DNA of 64,000 bases from Symsagittifera roscoffensis (GCF_963678635.1 NC_087069.1:13428660-13492659), one strand, 5' to 3'; shown: positions 17,661 through 29,364, numbered from the stretch's first letter. The notes: a model not told the origin generated them from the sequence alone. Numbers and translations are program-made.

Positions 17661-18809
17661 TGAAGTTTATCCTTAACATAACAATTGTTTTTGGCTTGAT
17701 CACGTGACATCAGATGAAACTATGTTGACCATGGCATTTAAAATAGTATATCTTGGTTTCAATTTTTTGGTTTACAATTATTTTTTTCACATTTTTTCTT
17801 TTTTTTTGTTTTTTCTTTATTGGAAATTTACTTTCCTAACCCAAATTATACTCACTTTTACCCCTCCAGCATTTAACCCCCCCCCCCAGCATTTGACCCC
17901 CCTATCATTACTTCAGATTCGAGAAAAAGGTGTTTTTTTGCACTATGACCAACATTGGCGATTTAAATCAAAATTTTGTTTAAAATGTCGTCTACCCTGA
18001 TTGATTCCCTGAGTTCAAACTCAAAAGGATTTTTTATTTGAAATCGATTTTTTATCAAATCAAAAGGATTTGATCGAATTGTGGGGTTTGAAAATGCAAA
18101 CTCCGCAGAAAAAACGTGGACTAATTGATTATTTGATTGAATTTAACTATGATGATGAAAAATTAAACGGAAATTCTATATGCGAACAAAAGTCCCGCTT
18201 TCAAAAAGCATTTCAAATTGTCTGACCCAAATGTTTTTTCGGAATTTTTGTTACCGATACAAAAAACAAAAACACTTATAAGTTGGTTTTTGATATTGAT
18301 TGATTGTAGATAAAAAACAAAGTTCAAATTGCGGAAGTTTACACTGCATCAAAGATTGCTTTGTCAAAAATAGTTCCAGACCCTTCAAAGTGCATTTCAA
18401 AAAGTTCAAGGTGTTGCGCGCCCCGATACAAGAATGTTTTTTTTTTAAATCTTGGCGAATAAGGTACTCCGACAAAATATTTTTACTTGTGATGTCAATC
18501 AAATTCCTTGTTTGATCTGATAGATCAATTGCTATCAGCGCTTGACGTTGCTTGAAATTCGTTGTGATCTATCCAATTTGCTATTTTTTTCTCGCTACAA
18601 AAGAATTTTGTTTACATCTTTGTCTGCTATCTATTTGTTTTGAGGTACTTTGTCTGGCCTCCGTTGGAAAATATTTTTAAAACTATCAAATGAAAATTTT
18701 GGTTCCAATAGTCGCAGAAAATCACGGAAAGTTTGAGCTCGATATAGCTTTTTGAGGTTTTTTAGTACAAAACGCTGTCACATTTGTCAATTTTGAACTT
18801 CACAAAAAG
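17661..18809. other. Intergenic DNA
   Basis: No credible gene. A direct repeat around poly-C, CCAGCATTTAACCCCCC / CCAGCATTTGACCCCCC, lies at about 17866-17901. The short frames here show no coding character. Confidence 0.5.
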
Positions 18810-18811
18810 TA

Positions 18812-19491
18812 CCCGCACTGAAGTTTCATGGATAATAATCGATTATATTGGATTTTTATTGTCAGTCTCTACAAAATAACAAAAATAATCGATTATAATC
18901 GATTGAAAATGGATTATAATGATAATATTTTTTAAAGCAATAAAATCCCAATATAATCGATTATAATCGATTATAATCGATTATTTTCAAAAAAAAAATT
19001 CAAAGAAAAATAATCCATTTTATTCGATTATAATGGATTATAACCTATTTATTCAAATATTTTTGTGTGTTGTTTTCATTTTTTCATAATTTTGTTAAAC
19101 TTAAGTTAGATATTTTGTTTTAATTTCTTTTCGCTTAATTTCTTTTTTTCCTATTTTCAATCGAGTTATTGAAAAATTATAAAAAGTTACCAATAGATCG
19201 CACTCGAGTTTTGCAGAAAGTTGCAGAAATAAGAGTAATTATTTACAAAATTTATTCAATTTTCATGGATTTTATGTACAAAAAATAATCCATTATATTG
19301 AAAACAAAAATGGATTATAATCGATTATAATGGATTATAATGGATTTAAATTTTTCCAAAATAATCGATTATAATCGATTAAAAATCCATTATGTGGTCT
19401 AAATTTGACATGATAATCGATTATATTGACAACATTTTAGTCAACGAAAATCCATTATAATCGATTATTATCCATGAAACTTCGGTGCGGG
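18812..19491. mobile_element. 680-bp MITE with TA target site and ATCGATTATA-rich interior
   Basis: Terminal inverted repeats of about 37 bp begin CCCGCACTGAAGTTTCATGG on the left and CCCGCACCGAAGTTTCATGG on the inverted right end, continuing into ATAATAATCGATTAT. TA dinucleotides flank both ends (18810-18811 and 19492-19493), consistent with a Tc1/mariner-type TA target duplication. The interior holds many copies of the self-complementary words ATAATCGATTAT and ATCCATTATAA. There is no open frame of note. Confidence 0.75.
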
Positions 19492-19493
19492 TA

Positions 19494-19893
19494 TGTTAAT
19501 CATTTTACGTTTGTATGTTCGATATCTTCAGAAGCGAGTTTACTGCAAGTCCTCTTTAAATACTTGAAAATGATTGCTTAAATGGTCTGTGTGCGCCTAA
19601 TCTCCGTAAATCAAAAACATGAAGTCGATTGTTTGAATTTAACGAGAGAATTTATCGGCAAAAATTTATCGACAATTCGGTCGAGTATCACATCATAACT
19701 TCAATAATATTCGTCACCAATTCACAGCTTCAATAACAAATTGGCGCAAGCTAGCCACAAGAACCGATCGGTAATGTCCTTGAGACAAATTGCTCTTTTT
19801 TAGCGGTCAGCCTTAATCAAGGCTGAGCCGAATTAGAATAAAAAAAAACAGTTAAAATATGATATAACCCCCTTCTTTAGTATTATAAAACAT
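19494..19893. other. Intergenic DNA
   Basis: No gene seen. A palindrome AGCCTTGATTAAGGCT at about 19811-19826 sits beside the tRNA-like sequence. Confidence 0.45.
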
Positions 19894-19962
19894 GGGCAGG
19901 TGGGGGACTCGAACCTACGTCAACTGTCGGTACGTTAGCCTAGGCCATTCGGCCAACTGGGC
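19894..19962 (-). pseudogene. tRNA-like relic or tRNA-derived SINE head
   Basis: On the minus strand TTGGCCGAATGGCCTAGGC fits a Pol III A box with D arm and GGTTCGAGTCC fits the B box/T loop, 69 nt overall. The acceptor ends pair at only about four of seven positions, the T stem has two mismatches and the anticodon arm is irregular, so it is unlikely to be a working tRNA. Confidence 0.5.
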
Positions 19963-20839
19963 TTATTTTATATGAATTTATACTCTTGTTTTATATTTGC
20001 GTTTATATGCATTTACATGCATTTGTACTCTCGCTTACATATGCGCTGCAACAGTCTGAACTAAGAAGCAATAATGCTAACCTTACTTGTTTCCCATGGC
20101 CTCCTTTTTTCTTAAAACCTTTTTCACTTTTTGTTTTTTGAACAGTTTTTTAAATCATTTGAAGGGCAATGCCCAACCAAAAATGGTTTCTTACATGTCA
20201 AACTCAAAAAACAGTAACCATAGAAAACAATTATTCACAGGTAGGAGGAATATTTAACTTCTCAAAAAAATTTTGGGATAATCCACAATAATCAACTGGC
20301 TCTGAAATTGTAATCAGAAAACAAGATTTTTGGAAGAACAGAAAAACAGAGAGAACAAAAATCTACTGTTTGGTTAAATGTTATTTGGCCTAGATTTCAA
20401 TAAAAAACTAAACAAATCATTGAAAAATGTTTGAGAAAGAATTTCCAGAGAGGTTGTCTCTAGCACTATTGTGAAAGTTTAAGCAAAAGGTTGCAGCTTA
20501 ACGTAATTTTTTAACTAATGAACTCAAGTAGTCGATATTTTCAAAAGATGATTTGAATCAAAATTTTTTTTTTGATAACCTGAAACTGATTGCTGTAATA
20601 GTTAGACCAAAATCTCCAAACCTTTAAAATGCTCACTTTCCTCGTGCACATTGGTCTGCGCTTTTTTCTTAAGACCTATTTCGGCTTTTTAACGTTTGAA
20701 ACAGTTGTTCAGTACCATTTGAACATATGAAAAATCGAACCCAAGCTTCAAAAGATATTTCATTTCGGAAGTGAGTCAAGATCGATTTAAGTAACAAAAA
20801 GTATCTAGTGAGAAAATATGGATTTTGATCGATTTCAAG
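19963..20839. other. Intergenic DNA with an imperfect direct repeat and an interspersed repeat
   Basis: About 20098-20168 resembles 20652-20722 (CTTTTTTCTTAA ... GAACAGTT/AAACAGTT ... CATTTGAA). The last 75 bp (about 20765-20839) match 55978-56075 in inverse orientation, including TAACAAAAAGTATCTAGTGAG; copy 2 is inserted in this repeat. No gene. Confidence 0.5.
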
Positions 20840-21216
20840 TGAGTTATAGTTGATTTGGTTAACTCATAGAGTAATTTCGGATAAGGTACACCGTCTGCTC
20901 GTCACGCAACTTATTTTCGGTCGGATAGATTCGTGCAACTTATTAGTCTAATACCGATCTTAATCTTACTCTTATATCTCTTAGTCTCAATAGATCTAGA
21001 GTATACTGGTTTATTACGAGTCCGTCTCTTGGAGAAAGCAACTGAGTTGTAAGTTAAATTCAAAATGCTCTGTTGCTGAAATTACAAGTAATTTCAGCAC
21101 TTACAAATAAGTGGTTGTTAGTTAGATGGAGTGTGATTGGTTAGTCCTGAATATTTTATAGGGATAAATTATCTAATTTATAACCAATAAAAATATATAG
21201 TTTGGATCAGGTTCCA
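20840..21216 (-). repeat. 3' LTR of copy 2 (377 bp)
   Basis: The reverse complement starts TGGAACCTGATC and ends ATAACTCA. It is the most diverged of the five LTRs, with several small deletions, but keeps the palindrome and the GTGCACG-less core CGTGACGAGCAGACGGTGTACC. Confidence 0.88.
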
Positions 21217-22671
21217 CCCATCCGGGGTTTACACAGTTTTTGTTCTTTTGACTTCTTTCTGTAATGGAGGATGGATGATAATCGTTTGTATTTCGCGAGC
21301 ACCATTTGTTTTCCGTCCTTGGAGGTGTGAGCTCCAGGAAGCTGGAATCATCGAGGCTTTTTTGTCATTCAACGATGACTGAGACCATCAACAAAATCAA
21401 TCTGATTTCCAAATGGTTTGTTATGATCGTCTGTTCTTGATCGGTGTGGAGAACTGTGTTTCGATCTGATTTGGGAATGGCGTGAAGCTCGAGTTTGGAG
21501 GGGATGCCTTGTAACTCGGATCTGTACGCATACTTGAACATCGAGATGATGATTGGTCTGTTTCAATGAAGTCCGTTGCTTCGGAGTCAAGTCGTGCTTC
21601 AAATCCTTCGAGTTGTGTTTGTGAGCGGCATATCGGTTGTGTTCAGTCATTCTGTGGGTTGAGTGTGATGAGGTCGTCTTAGCTGCTTGATGCTCGTCTT
21701 CGTGATTGTGTATGGTCTATATTACTGCATTATATAATTTACATAAATAAATGTTTAGTTAGTTCTTCTTTTAGTTATGATTTTTCATTAGTTTTTATCG
21801 CAAAACCTTTTTATGTTAATTCAGTTTTTTTATAAGAATTACTCACACTTGAGTACCTCTTAGTAAAAATAAGGAGTGTGTCAAAAAGCGTGTGTTCTAG
21901 CACTGTGGGTTAGGCCGGCTATTAAGCATGCTCAAGACGTCGTCCTCTTCTGGTGGGTTAGGCCAGGAGTGAGGGTATGATTTCATGCTGGTTTTTTATG
22001 GGGTCCTGTTTCGTGTTAACCTTTTGAGTCGTGTTTGTTACTGGTTTTTTCCTGTTGTTGTTTTGGTTGTGTCCTTTTCTCAAAAATCAAATTAATTGTT
22101 GGGTTTGGGTTTGTCGACTTTTTGGTGTTTTATGCTTTCTTTCTTAGACTTATCAATTACTTCAAAAGAATAAATTATCGGTTCTAAAGCTGGTTTAATC
22201 CGGTTTGGGTGCCATGGGTTTTCTTTTTTATTCAAGCTGTTAGTTTGTGGTTTATGGTGTTTAGTAGGCTGCGTTGGTTAGTTTGGATTTCTATATAATT
22301 CCTTTCCAACCGGGTTACAAGAAAGTTTGAAACTTGTTATTACTATTTTGAGTTGTTATTAGTGAAATGCGAGCTGTGCGAGTGTGGATAGAATTTGTGT
22401 GCGAGTGAATCTTATCTTTGAAAGGTTAGTACTGCTTGCATTTGTACAGATTTACTGCAGAAAATTTACTGCAGGGTTGGAATTATTAAATTATTTTCAT
22501 TGTTTTTAGATTTACTACATTGGGGAAAAAATTTATAGATGAATTCACTACTGTGGAGAAGAATTTTTTCTGCATCATATATTGCGGTTTGTTAATAAAA
22601 ATTTGAAATTTATAAAAGAGTTTGCAATTTTTATTTTTGTTTTTTGTTTGTAGATGATGGTGATCCAAAGA
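21217..22671 (-). other. 3' UTR of copy 2
   Basis: Alignable with 14060-15584. It keeps the CCCGGATGGG word next to the LTR, the twin-loop block (about 21898-21976), the hairpin (about 21837-21861), the AACCCGGTTGG block and TTTACTGCA words (complement of GCAGTAAA). Confidence 0.7.
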
Positions 22672-22745
22672 CTAAAGAAAAAACATTTAAAATGAATTGG
22701 TTAGTTTTGTTTCAATATTAATAGTTATAAATTATTCATACTTAC
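22672..22745 (-). other. Candidate 74-nt intron after ORF4 in copy 2
   Basis: On the minus strand GTAAGTATGAA opens directly after the TAG stop (22746-22748) and TTTTTTCTTTAG closes at 22672. Same position as in copy 1, different interior. Confidence 0.6.
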
Positions 22746-24134
22746 CTATTCATCGGGGAAGAAGCCATGAGGGAAGATATCGTGTATTGAATCTAATGTG
22801 GTTAGTAATTTTGCTAAAATGCGAATGATATTTTTATGTTCAAGCAGTGGTCAAAGCAATTGAAGTGTTTTTTTGGTCTTTAGTTCTTCAGTGCCAATGG
22901 AAATCTCGTGATTGGTGTGCTGGATGAGGTTAAAAAGCTTGTGTTTATATTTAGTATTGTGAATGAATTCTGATATTGGGATTTCTACAGGTTGAATATA
23001 TTCATGCGGGATAATGAAGGGTAGGGATTCTTCTACCTTGAAGGTCTTGGTGAGTGGACAAAATATATAAATTTGGGTTATTGGGTCGTAATTTCGAAGG
23101 ATGCCTTGTTTGTTAGTATTTTTAATGCAGTAGGAGAAATTTAGGAAAAATGGTGATGTGTACTTAGAATTAACAAACTGAAATCGATGGTGGGGTTGTC
23201 GTGATGGTGTGTGTAGGTTAAAGGGATTTTGAAGGAATCTATAGTACGTGTAAATATGCGTTTGTTTAGTTCTCAACATGATGTCGTGTGAACAGTGCAG
23301 ATCGCGTTCTTTTGGAGTGAGGAAGTAGAGGGTTTGTGAAAAAGTTTCAAATTTGTCGAAAAATGATTCATAAGATTGGATGTCGACTAGTGCTTCTGAA
23401 GTGATGTGATCGTGTTTTTTATCCATTGAGCTTAGAGTAGAGATGTAGGGTGTTCGGATGAAAACTTTTTCGGTTAGTTGCGGGTTAGCGAACTTATCTT
23501 CGTCGAGGAATTGATCTTGGTTAGGTCTGATGATTTTGTAGTCATAGTATTCGATGAAATATTCATTAGCTCGGGGTGCGGTGAAAATCTTTAATAGATT
23601 TTTATATCCTACATGCGTAAATTGTCTAGGTGTTAGTGCTGTAGTTAGTCTAAAAAGGTCATTTTTGCTTTTTTTCTACTTCTTGAGGTGTATTAGTGAG
23701 TGGTATACAAAGTGAAATTGAGAAATGATAAAATGATATCCAGTAAAGTGTGGGGGTTAGTACATGCTCATCGGCATGGTGGGGTTGTTCAGTGTGAGGG
23801 TCGGAGTGACTGATTGTATATTGAGGAAAGAAGGGTAAGGAAGTTTGGAGAAATTCGGGAGTATTAGTATGATCAGGGTGGTTTACATAATCGCGGGCTG
23901 TTCCGGGTTTGGAGGGAAACGGGTGATTGGGAAATTTTCTTTTGATTGTTCTATAAGCACGGTTAGTAGTGGATGATGATTGGGTTGATATTGAGGTTTG
24001 AGCTAAAGAAGGGGTATAATCTGAAGAGGGTGTAGGAACAGGAAGGTTTGATGATAATATGGTTGATGATAATTGATGAATGGTTAGGGTATGAGGGTGT
24101 TGTACTTGTTGTTCTAGTGTTATTAGATTATTTA
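22746..24134 (-). pseudogene. ORF4 remnant of copy 2
   Basis: Minus-strand relative of the 599-aa ORF4 of copy 1. It retains the region from about residue 140 to the C-terminus; a continuous part covering roughly the last third is open at 22851-23426, while the middle has frameshifts and stops (around 23450-23680). It is preceded directly by gag sequence because of a large internal deletion at about 24134. Ends in FFPDE before TAG, compared with FFPDD in copy 1. Confidence 0.8.
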
Positions 24135-24977
24135 GATCATATAAGATTTGAGTTTAAACTACTATTTCCTGTTCTATCGGGTAGAAATGAAATATAGTTT
24201 AAAGGTGTTGCGTCAATTGTGAGTGGATATACCTTAATAAAATCTTTGTTAACGGAAATTGTGCTAACTGCTTGACTTGAAGTATCTGTTGATATGTTGA
24301 ACAAAAGTGGATGAGACCATTCAGGGTCCCAAACATAATCTGATTGTTCTACTAATACAGTGTCATCAGTTGAACTTTGGAGTCTGAAATTTTTTCTTGC
24401 TTGTGAGATTAAATCAATATTATGTGAGAAATAATCAATGATAAACCATGCCAAGATTTTTTGTAGATCGTGTTCAACGTTTTTTGAAACTTCTTTACGT
24501 GTTAACTTTTCACGGATTGTCTTTAAATATTCGGAAATTTTTGCGATTTCATTTCTGACAGTTGTATGTGTTGATGTTAGAACTGGTGGAGTTCCTTAGG
24601 ATTCTGGTTTTTCTAGTATAGATAGATAGCTATAAATTATTTGAAATACTTCATTAGTAAATATTGAATTTGCTCTTTGTGAATATTGGTGTTGTATATT
24701 TTTTTTGTATTCTGTGAATACTTTTGAAAGTTCTATATCTACGTCGTCTGTTTGAAGTAGATATCTACCATGAAATTTACTTGGTGTCTGTATTTCTATG
24801 GCATAGATTCTGCACTGTTGTGTCAGTTTATATATTCCTTTGAGGTTGTGATCGATAATTTGTCTTTTGATTTTTACTTCTGGAAATTCTGCTGTGCATG
24901 GACTAACTCCTCTTTCAAATAAATTTGCAATTGGGTTTTGACAAAATTGTGTTTGTCCTCTGTCATTGTGTTTGTCC
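24135..24977 (-). pseudogene. N-terminal gag remnant of copy 2
   Basis: Matches the part of copy 3 gag at about 31570-32370, with stops and frameshifts; a run of about 105 codons remains open at 24137-24454. It begins at a junction with the LTR stub carrying a short tandem duplication of AGGACAAACACAAT (24940-24980), and ends where it is fused to ORF4. Confidence 0.75.
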
Positions 24978-25022
24978 TCTAATTTTTAACCAATAATAAT
25001 ATAAAGTTTGGATCAGCTTCCA
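24978..25022 (-). repeat. Truncated 5' LTR of copy 2
   Basis: Only the first 45 bp of the LTR remain (reverse complement starts TGGAAGCTGATCCAAAC); the rest of the LTR and the leader were deleted. Confidence 0.75.
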
Positions 25023-25388
25023 ATTCAATTAAACCATCGCATCCAGCTTTCTGAAATTTTTCGGCTTGTATTTCCAAACTACGTTATTTTCTTGATGCGA
25101 AAATTAAAGACGAAGGTGTCGGAATAATTTTGTGCTTGAATAATTATTTCGGCATACAAAGTTGGAACTTCCAAATAGCAAAATTTGTCTAAGTTTTTCA
25201 TGGCCTGCCATACTAAAATCCTGAGCTGAAAATTCAACACTTGTTTCAATGTGACTATTTGATGTGACTATCAATGTACATATAATGCATACGCAAATAG
25301 GCTCAAAAAAGACACAGAATTGATTTGCAGCATGCTGATTGATCCTAATGTAGAGGAATTATAAGCTGATTTAATCACTTGTCTGTTA
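25023..25388. other. Intergenic DNA
   Basis: Nothing recognised beyond AT-rich sequence. Confidence 0.5.
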
Positions 25389-25515
25389 CCCGGGTTGACC
25401 TCCATACACCGAAAATGCTTATCATACAATTCCATACAAAAAAATCATTATCATACAATTACATACATCAAGTGTATAGAGACAAGGCTTACCATACAAT
25501 TTTCATACATTTTCG
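25389..25515. repeat. Palindromic MITE (CCCGGGTTGACC family), second copy
   Basis: CCCGGGTTGACC at the left matches the inverted end of 17124-17290. CGAAAATG (25410) and CATTTTCG (25508) are inverted ends; inside, ATCATACAATT(C/A)CATAC occurs twice and CCATACAATTTTCATAC once. Confidence 0.5.
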
Positions 25516-25679
25516 AAAAACAATAGAAAAAAATTAAAACAATTCTGCGGCTTTTTGAGAACAGTTGAACAGTTGAGAACTAAATCATTCTAGATCAAAT
25601 TGAGGCAAGCAAATTCATCCCTCAAAATTATATATACGTGGACAGTAAGCAGCCGAAGAAATTGGTCCTCATTTGGTCT
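25516..25679. other. Intergenic DNA
   Basis: No feature seen. Confidence 0.4.
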
Positions 25680-25905
25680 CTTTTTTGTATTGGGGTTGCT
25701 GAATGAGCCTCTTTTAAAACAAAAAAATTATCCGGTTTTGATCCTTGTTTTGCAGTTTGAAGCTGAAAGAGCTCAATTTTTCAAAAAGGGGCTAAAAGAA
25801 CACAAGTTTTATCAGAAGGGGTTGAATGAGTCCAATTTTGCGAAAAGAGCAGAATGAGCCCAATTTTTTCACAAAAAAGCTGAAAAAGTCCAATTTTTAT
25901 CAAGT
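25680..25905. repeat. Diverged short tandem repeats (about 30-40 nt units)
   Basis: Successive lines read GAATGAGCC/TCCAATTTT then AAAA-rich then G-rich GGGGCT/GGGGTTG, about five imperfect units (for example at 25765, 25820, 25852, 25885). The open frames across it (25600-26008) are by-products of the repeat. Confidence 0.4.
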
Positions 25906-28522
25906 TTGGTTCATTCGGTTACGTATTTTGAGCTTGAATAGACCAAACAAACAGTACTTTCAAGGATTGGTGAACAGAGGTGGTGCAGTGGTCTTGGGTA
26001 CTCAATGAGTCTGGTCTAGTCCTTCGGGAAAAGTTGTTTTTGTAAAAAGGGACTGATTGAGCCCAAATTTTCTTTTTTGCTTTGCCATCAAAAAGGTGAT
26101 GAATGGTACCAAATTTACCCAAAAAAGATGCTCTTAATTGGGTGCAAACGGTTCTATTTTTTCCGTGACAACTAGAGCAGCAATCGTACGCAAGCTCAAA
26201 ATTGTGCTCATTTACCTTCTTTTGAAGGAAAGTCGTATGCAAAAATTTTGACCCGAGCCTGCCAAGTTTTAAATATTCAGCAGCCAAATGAACAAACTTG
26301 AATACGCAAAACGCCACAAAAAGAGAGTCAAATGGGTTTATAGAATTTAAAATTGTTTTTTAAAACTGTTTGAAAACCACTGATGAAAATGAAAAGATAT
26401 TCAACTGATTCCGGATAGTAAAAAAACTGCGGAAAAATAGGTGATTCATATCTTCGTGAAAAAGAAATCATTTGAACAAAAATTTCAAACATTGGGATCG
26501 TTTTGATTGTCTTTCTCTTAAAATTCCGAATTTCACCCAAAAATTGCTCTCAAAATTATGATTTTTTGTACATAAAGTAAAAGCCTAGATGCTCAAATTT
26601 CGAGAAAAATAAAGACTAGTTAAAAATTAATCGCTGAAAATTTCACTGCAGAGTAAAATCTGGCGTTTTAAAAAAAATGGTCATTTTGTTCAATTAATAT
26701 TAGAAATCTTCTTAAGTTTATGATGCACGCTGAAAACTCAATTTATTATGAAATTTTACATGTCGTACCGGCGATGAATGAATACTTAGTAATCAATGTG
26801 TTCCTCTTTCAAAACAAAAAAAAAATAGAAAAAAAAATTGGTTTCCGTCTTCAAATTTTAATTTTTTGTTTGTGATGCACCTGATTTTTCTTAGTCTTGA
26901 TAATTTGCATAACACCAATAATTTAAGTTTTGCCGATTTCAAATTTAAGTTTTGCCGCTTACGTTTAAGTCTTTTTCTTTGTTGAATTTGTTTTTTTTTT
27001 CAGCTTGACGTCAGATTTTCATTTTAAGAAAATATTCAGCTTATTTCAGGTTTTAAATTGTAATCAGGCTTAACTAGGTAGTTTCTATCTGTTACAGGAA
27101 AGAAGCAATTAGCTTTTGGCATTCAAGTTCTTGTTTCAAAATTTAAATTGGAAATACAGATGTTTTATTTGGCTCAATACGGAAAAATTGCAAAAAAAAA
27201 ATTTTTTTTTTGCTACTGGGTCAAACAAAATGTCTAAGTTTTTTTGAACTAATTTGGAAAACATTTTCTCTTCAACAATTTCAGACCTGAAATGTAATTT
27301 TTTCTGTCGTACCCAAGATAAAAACTTATTATTTTTGACTGAGAACAAGTTTCAACTGAAACCTGCTTTTATATCTGACCAGTAGAAATTTACCTTCTTC
27401 TGATATGCAAGAACACCAAAAGGCCAGAGAGAACAGACCTATTCTAGTAATTTTTTGAATAAGGATCAAGCCCGTACAATTTCAAGCCCATATATACTGA
27501 GAAGTTTCAAATAAATGGTACAATTTGCTGTCGAAACCATTAAACTCAAATTTGTGATGTTATTTGTAAGGTATATCTCGCGTAAACTAAGGTAGAAAAA
27601 CTTCAATTGATTGCCACTAAGAGTCATGACTTTATCGGCAAAAATTGTAACAAGAAAGTTTAAAGTCATAAAATAATTTTTGAATCCGCACACAATTTTT
27701 AGGACTTTTGCCTAGGAGTTTTTTGTTGGTGTCTTTTTATAATCTTTCAAAATGCAATTTCTAAATGTGAATTTCCATTGTCCAAACTTGAGTTATTTAG
27801 TAATTCAGATTTCAAACCTGAAATTAAAAAGAAACGAAAGTTTTGAATTGCTTATCTGTGCAGATCTTTCACCCAGTTTATCCTGTAGGTTTCTTAAAAA
27901 CATGCTACAGTTTGATGTCTTCCTTCTTTGAAAAAAGTACCGAAAATGATTTTGCTTCATTTCAATATTTTGAAGTTGAAAATTAGCTGTCCGTCACTAA
28001 TACCCAACGTTTAGGTATTGGCTAAATGTGAAAGACATGGGTTTTATCAAGGGGTGCTCTTGTTAGTATGTCACGTCATCGGTAGGGCAATTCACAAAAA
28101 AAAAATCTAAGCTCGAGTCCAAGCAAACGCCCAATTAACTATTATACAGGTTGTTTTTAAAATCATGAGTTCTTCTTTTTCAAAAATCTGCCTATGATTG
28201 TTTTTTAATTAGGTTTAAGGTTTTGTCATGTTCAAAGTTAGCTAATTGATTATCAACCTATTTCCTACTTCTAATATCGTCATTGTATTGCTGTGTTTTT
28301 GCTACACTGATGTATCATCAGCGCATTAACTTGATTTCGATGAATAAATTTGAAATATGAGTCGTAAATATATCATCATAATGAGTCCAAAAACTCAATA
28401 ATGCGTTTTGAGAGTAGTTTTTCAAAAAAAAAATGCTGAAAACCACTTAAAAAATTTTTGTCTATTTTTATCTGGTTTTTCTTTTTGTTCTACTTTTGTG
28501 AATTGTTATTACTAATGATAAA
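25906..28522. other. Intergenic DNA
   Basis: About 2.6 kb of AT-rich sequence with A and T runs. I see no gene with coding character, RNA gene or repeat with definable ends. Confidence 0.5.
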
Positions 28523-28954
28523 TTAAGACAATATTGAAAAACAATTTGGAATAAACATTTTCAAAACTTTTCTCGGAAGAAATTTCATTTTCCTGCAACA
28601 AATCCTGTTTTTAAGGTATTTCAAAGTTTGTGTTTTTCTGCTTGGGCAATTGTAACTCATGTGAGTCATTACTGTTGAATGATCTGTATCTAATGCAGCC
28701 GACACCTCAACAAAAGTAACAAAGTTTTGAGAATACAATATTTTTGCAATTTTTGACCAATCTGATTGACGAATTGATACTGAAATGTTTTTAATATAAT
28801 AAGAAGTATACAGGAACTTTCCGCATGCATTTTCATTTTGAGGTTTTGAATAGTCATAGATTGAAGACTCGATAGGAAATGGTTTATCATCGGGTCCTAC
28901 ATCGACTCCATCCAAGTATTTTTTCCAGAAAAAAATGATCTGAAATAAAACCAC
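28523..28954 (-). CDS. Possible host or transposase-derived exon (weak)
   Basis: A 143-codon minus-strand frame in the middle of intergenic DNA with less biased amino-acid composition than its neighbours. Residues about 75-100 (EVSAALDTDHSTVMTHM) look like a helix-turn-helix of the kind found in mariner-type transposases and other DNA-binding proteins; this is a resemblance only. TTTATTTCAG just upstream (about 28940 on the minus strand) could be a 3' splice site, in which case the frame is an exon without its own start. No relative in the window. Confidence 0.25.
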   Translation of the reverse strand: MVLFQIIFFWKKYLDGVDVGPDDKPFPIESSIYDYSKPQNENACGKFLYTSYYIKNISVSIRQSDWSKIAKILYSQNFVTFVEVSAALDTDHSTVMTHMSYNCPSRKTQTLKYLKNRICCRKMKFLPRKVLKMFIPNCFSILS

Positions 28955-29364
28955 TTACGCCTGCTTGATAATGATCTCAGAGGAGTCATGCTCTGTTCGA
29001 AATTTTTCAAATCATGTTTTCTGTCAATTTAAAAATTATTAAGTCAACAATCTAACTCAGATAAAACAGTTGATCAAAACGTTATTTTATATTAAATTAA
29101 TGGTTAAGGAAAAATTCAAAATCATATCATAAGATGCCTATTGTACTGCAATCTGTTTCGAATCAAAATCGAAATGTTTTCGATTATCTTCTAATATTGA
29201 AGATTTTTTCAAAGCAGAAACAGTAATGATAACTGACAAGAACTATGGATTCTTATTTCTTTTTTTTTGTTTCATTTTCAACTTTTTCTCAAAATTCTCC
29301 CGCGGGCGTAAAGAACATCTATGTTGAATAAAAGTGCATCATAATTGACATTGTTTCTTCTAAC
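28955..29364. other. Intergenic DNA
   Basis: No feature seen before the CTCC target site of copy 3. Confidence 0.45.

Larger units (their letters stand above)
20840..25022 (-). mobile_element. Copy 2: internally deleted family member, reverse orientation
   Basis: Reads on the minus strand: a 45-bp stub of the 5' LTR (24978-25022), N-terminal gag (24135-24977), then directly ORF4 (to 22746), 3' UTR, and 3' LTR (20840-21216). Leader, most of gag, all of pol, ORF2 and env are missing. No matching target duplication is evident (TCAAG left, ATTCA right). Non-autonomous and decayed. Confidence 0.85.

Noticed and set aside
16540..18515. Short frames of 70-100 codons in intergenic DNA
   Set aside because: Phe/Lys-rich translations of homopolymer-rich DNA, without domain, start context or relatives.
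18812..19491. CRISPR-like array
   Set aside because: The repeated ATCGATTATA words have no regular spacers and lie between inverted ends of a MITE in eukaryotic DNA.
25600..26317. Overlapping + and - frames near 26 kb
   Set aside because: Explained by short repeats that happen to lack stops.
28950..28975. A 19-nt intron upstream of the frame at 28523-28954
   Set aside because: GTAAGT and TTTCAG are only 19 nt apart on the minus strand, too short for an ordinary animal intron; at most the acceptor is used alone.
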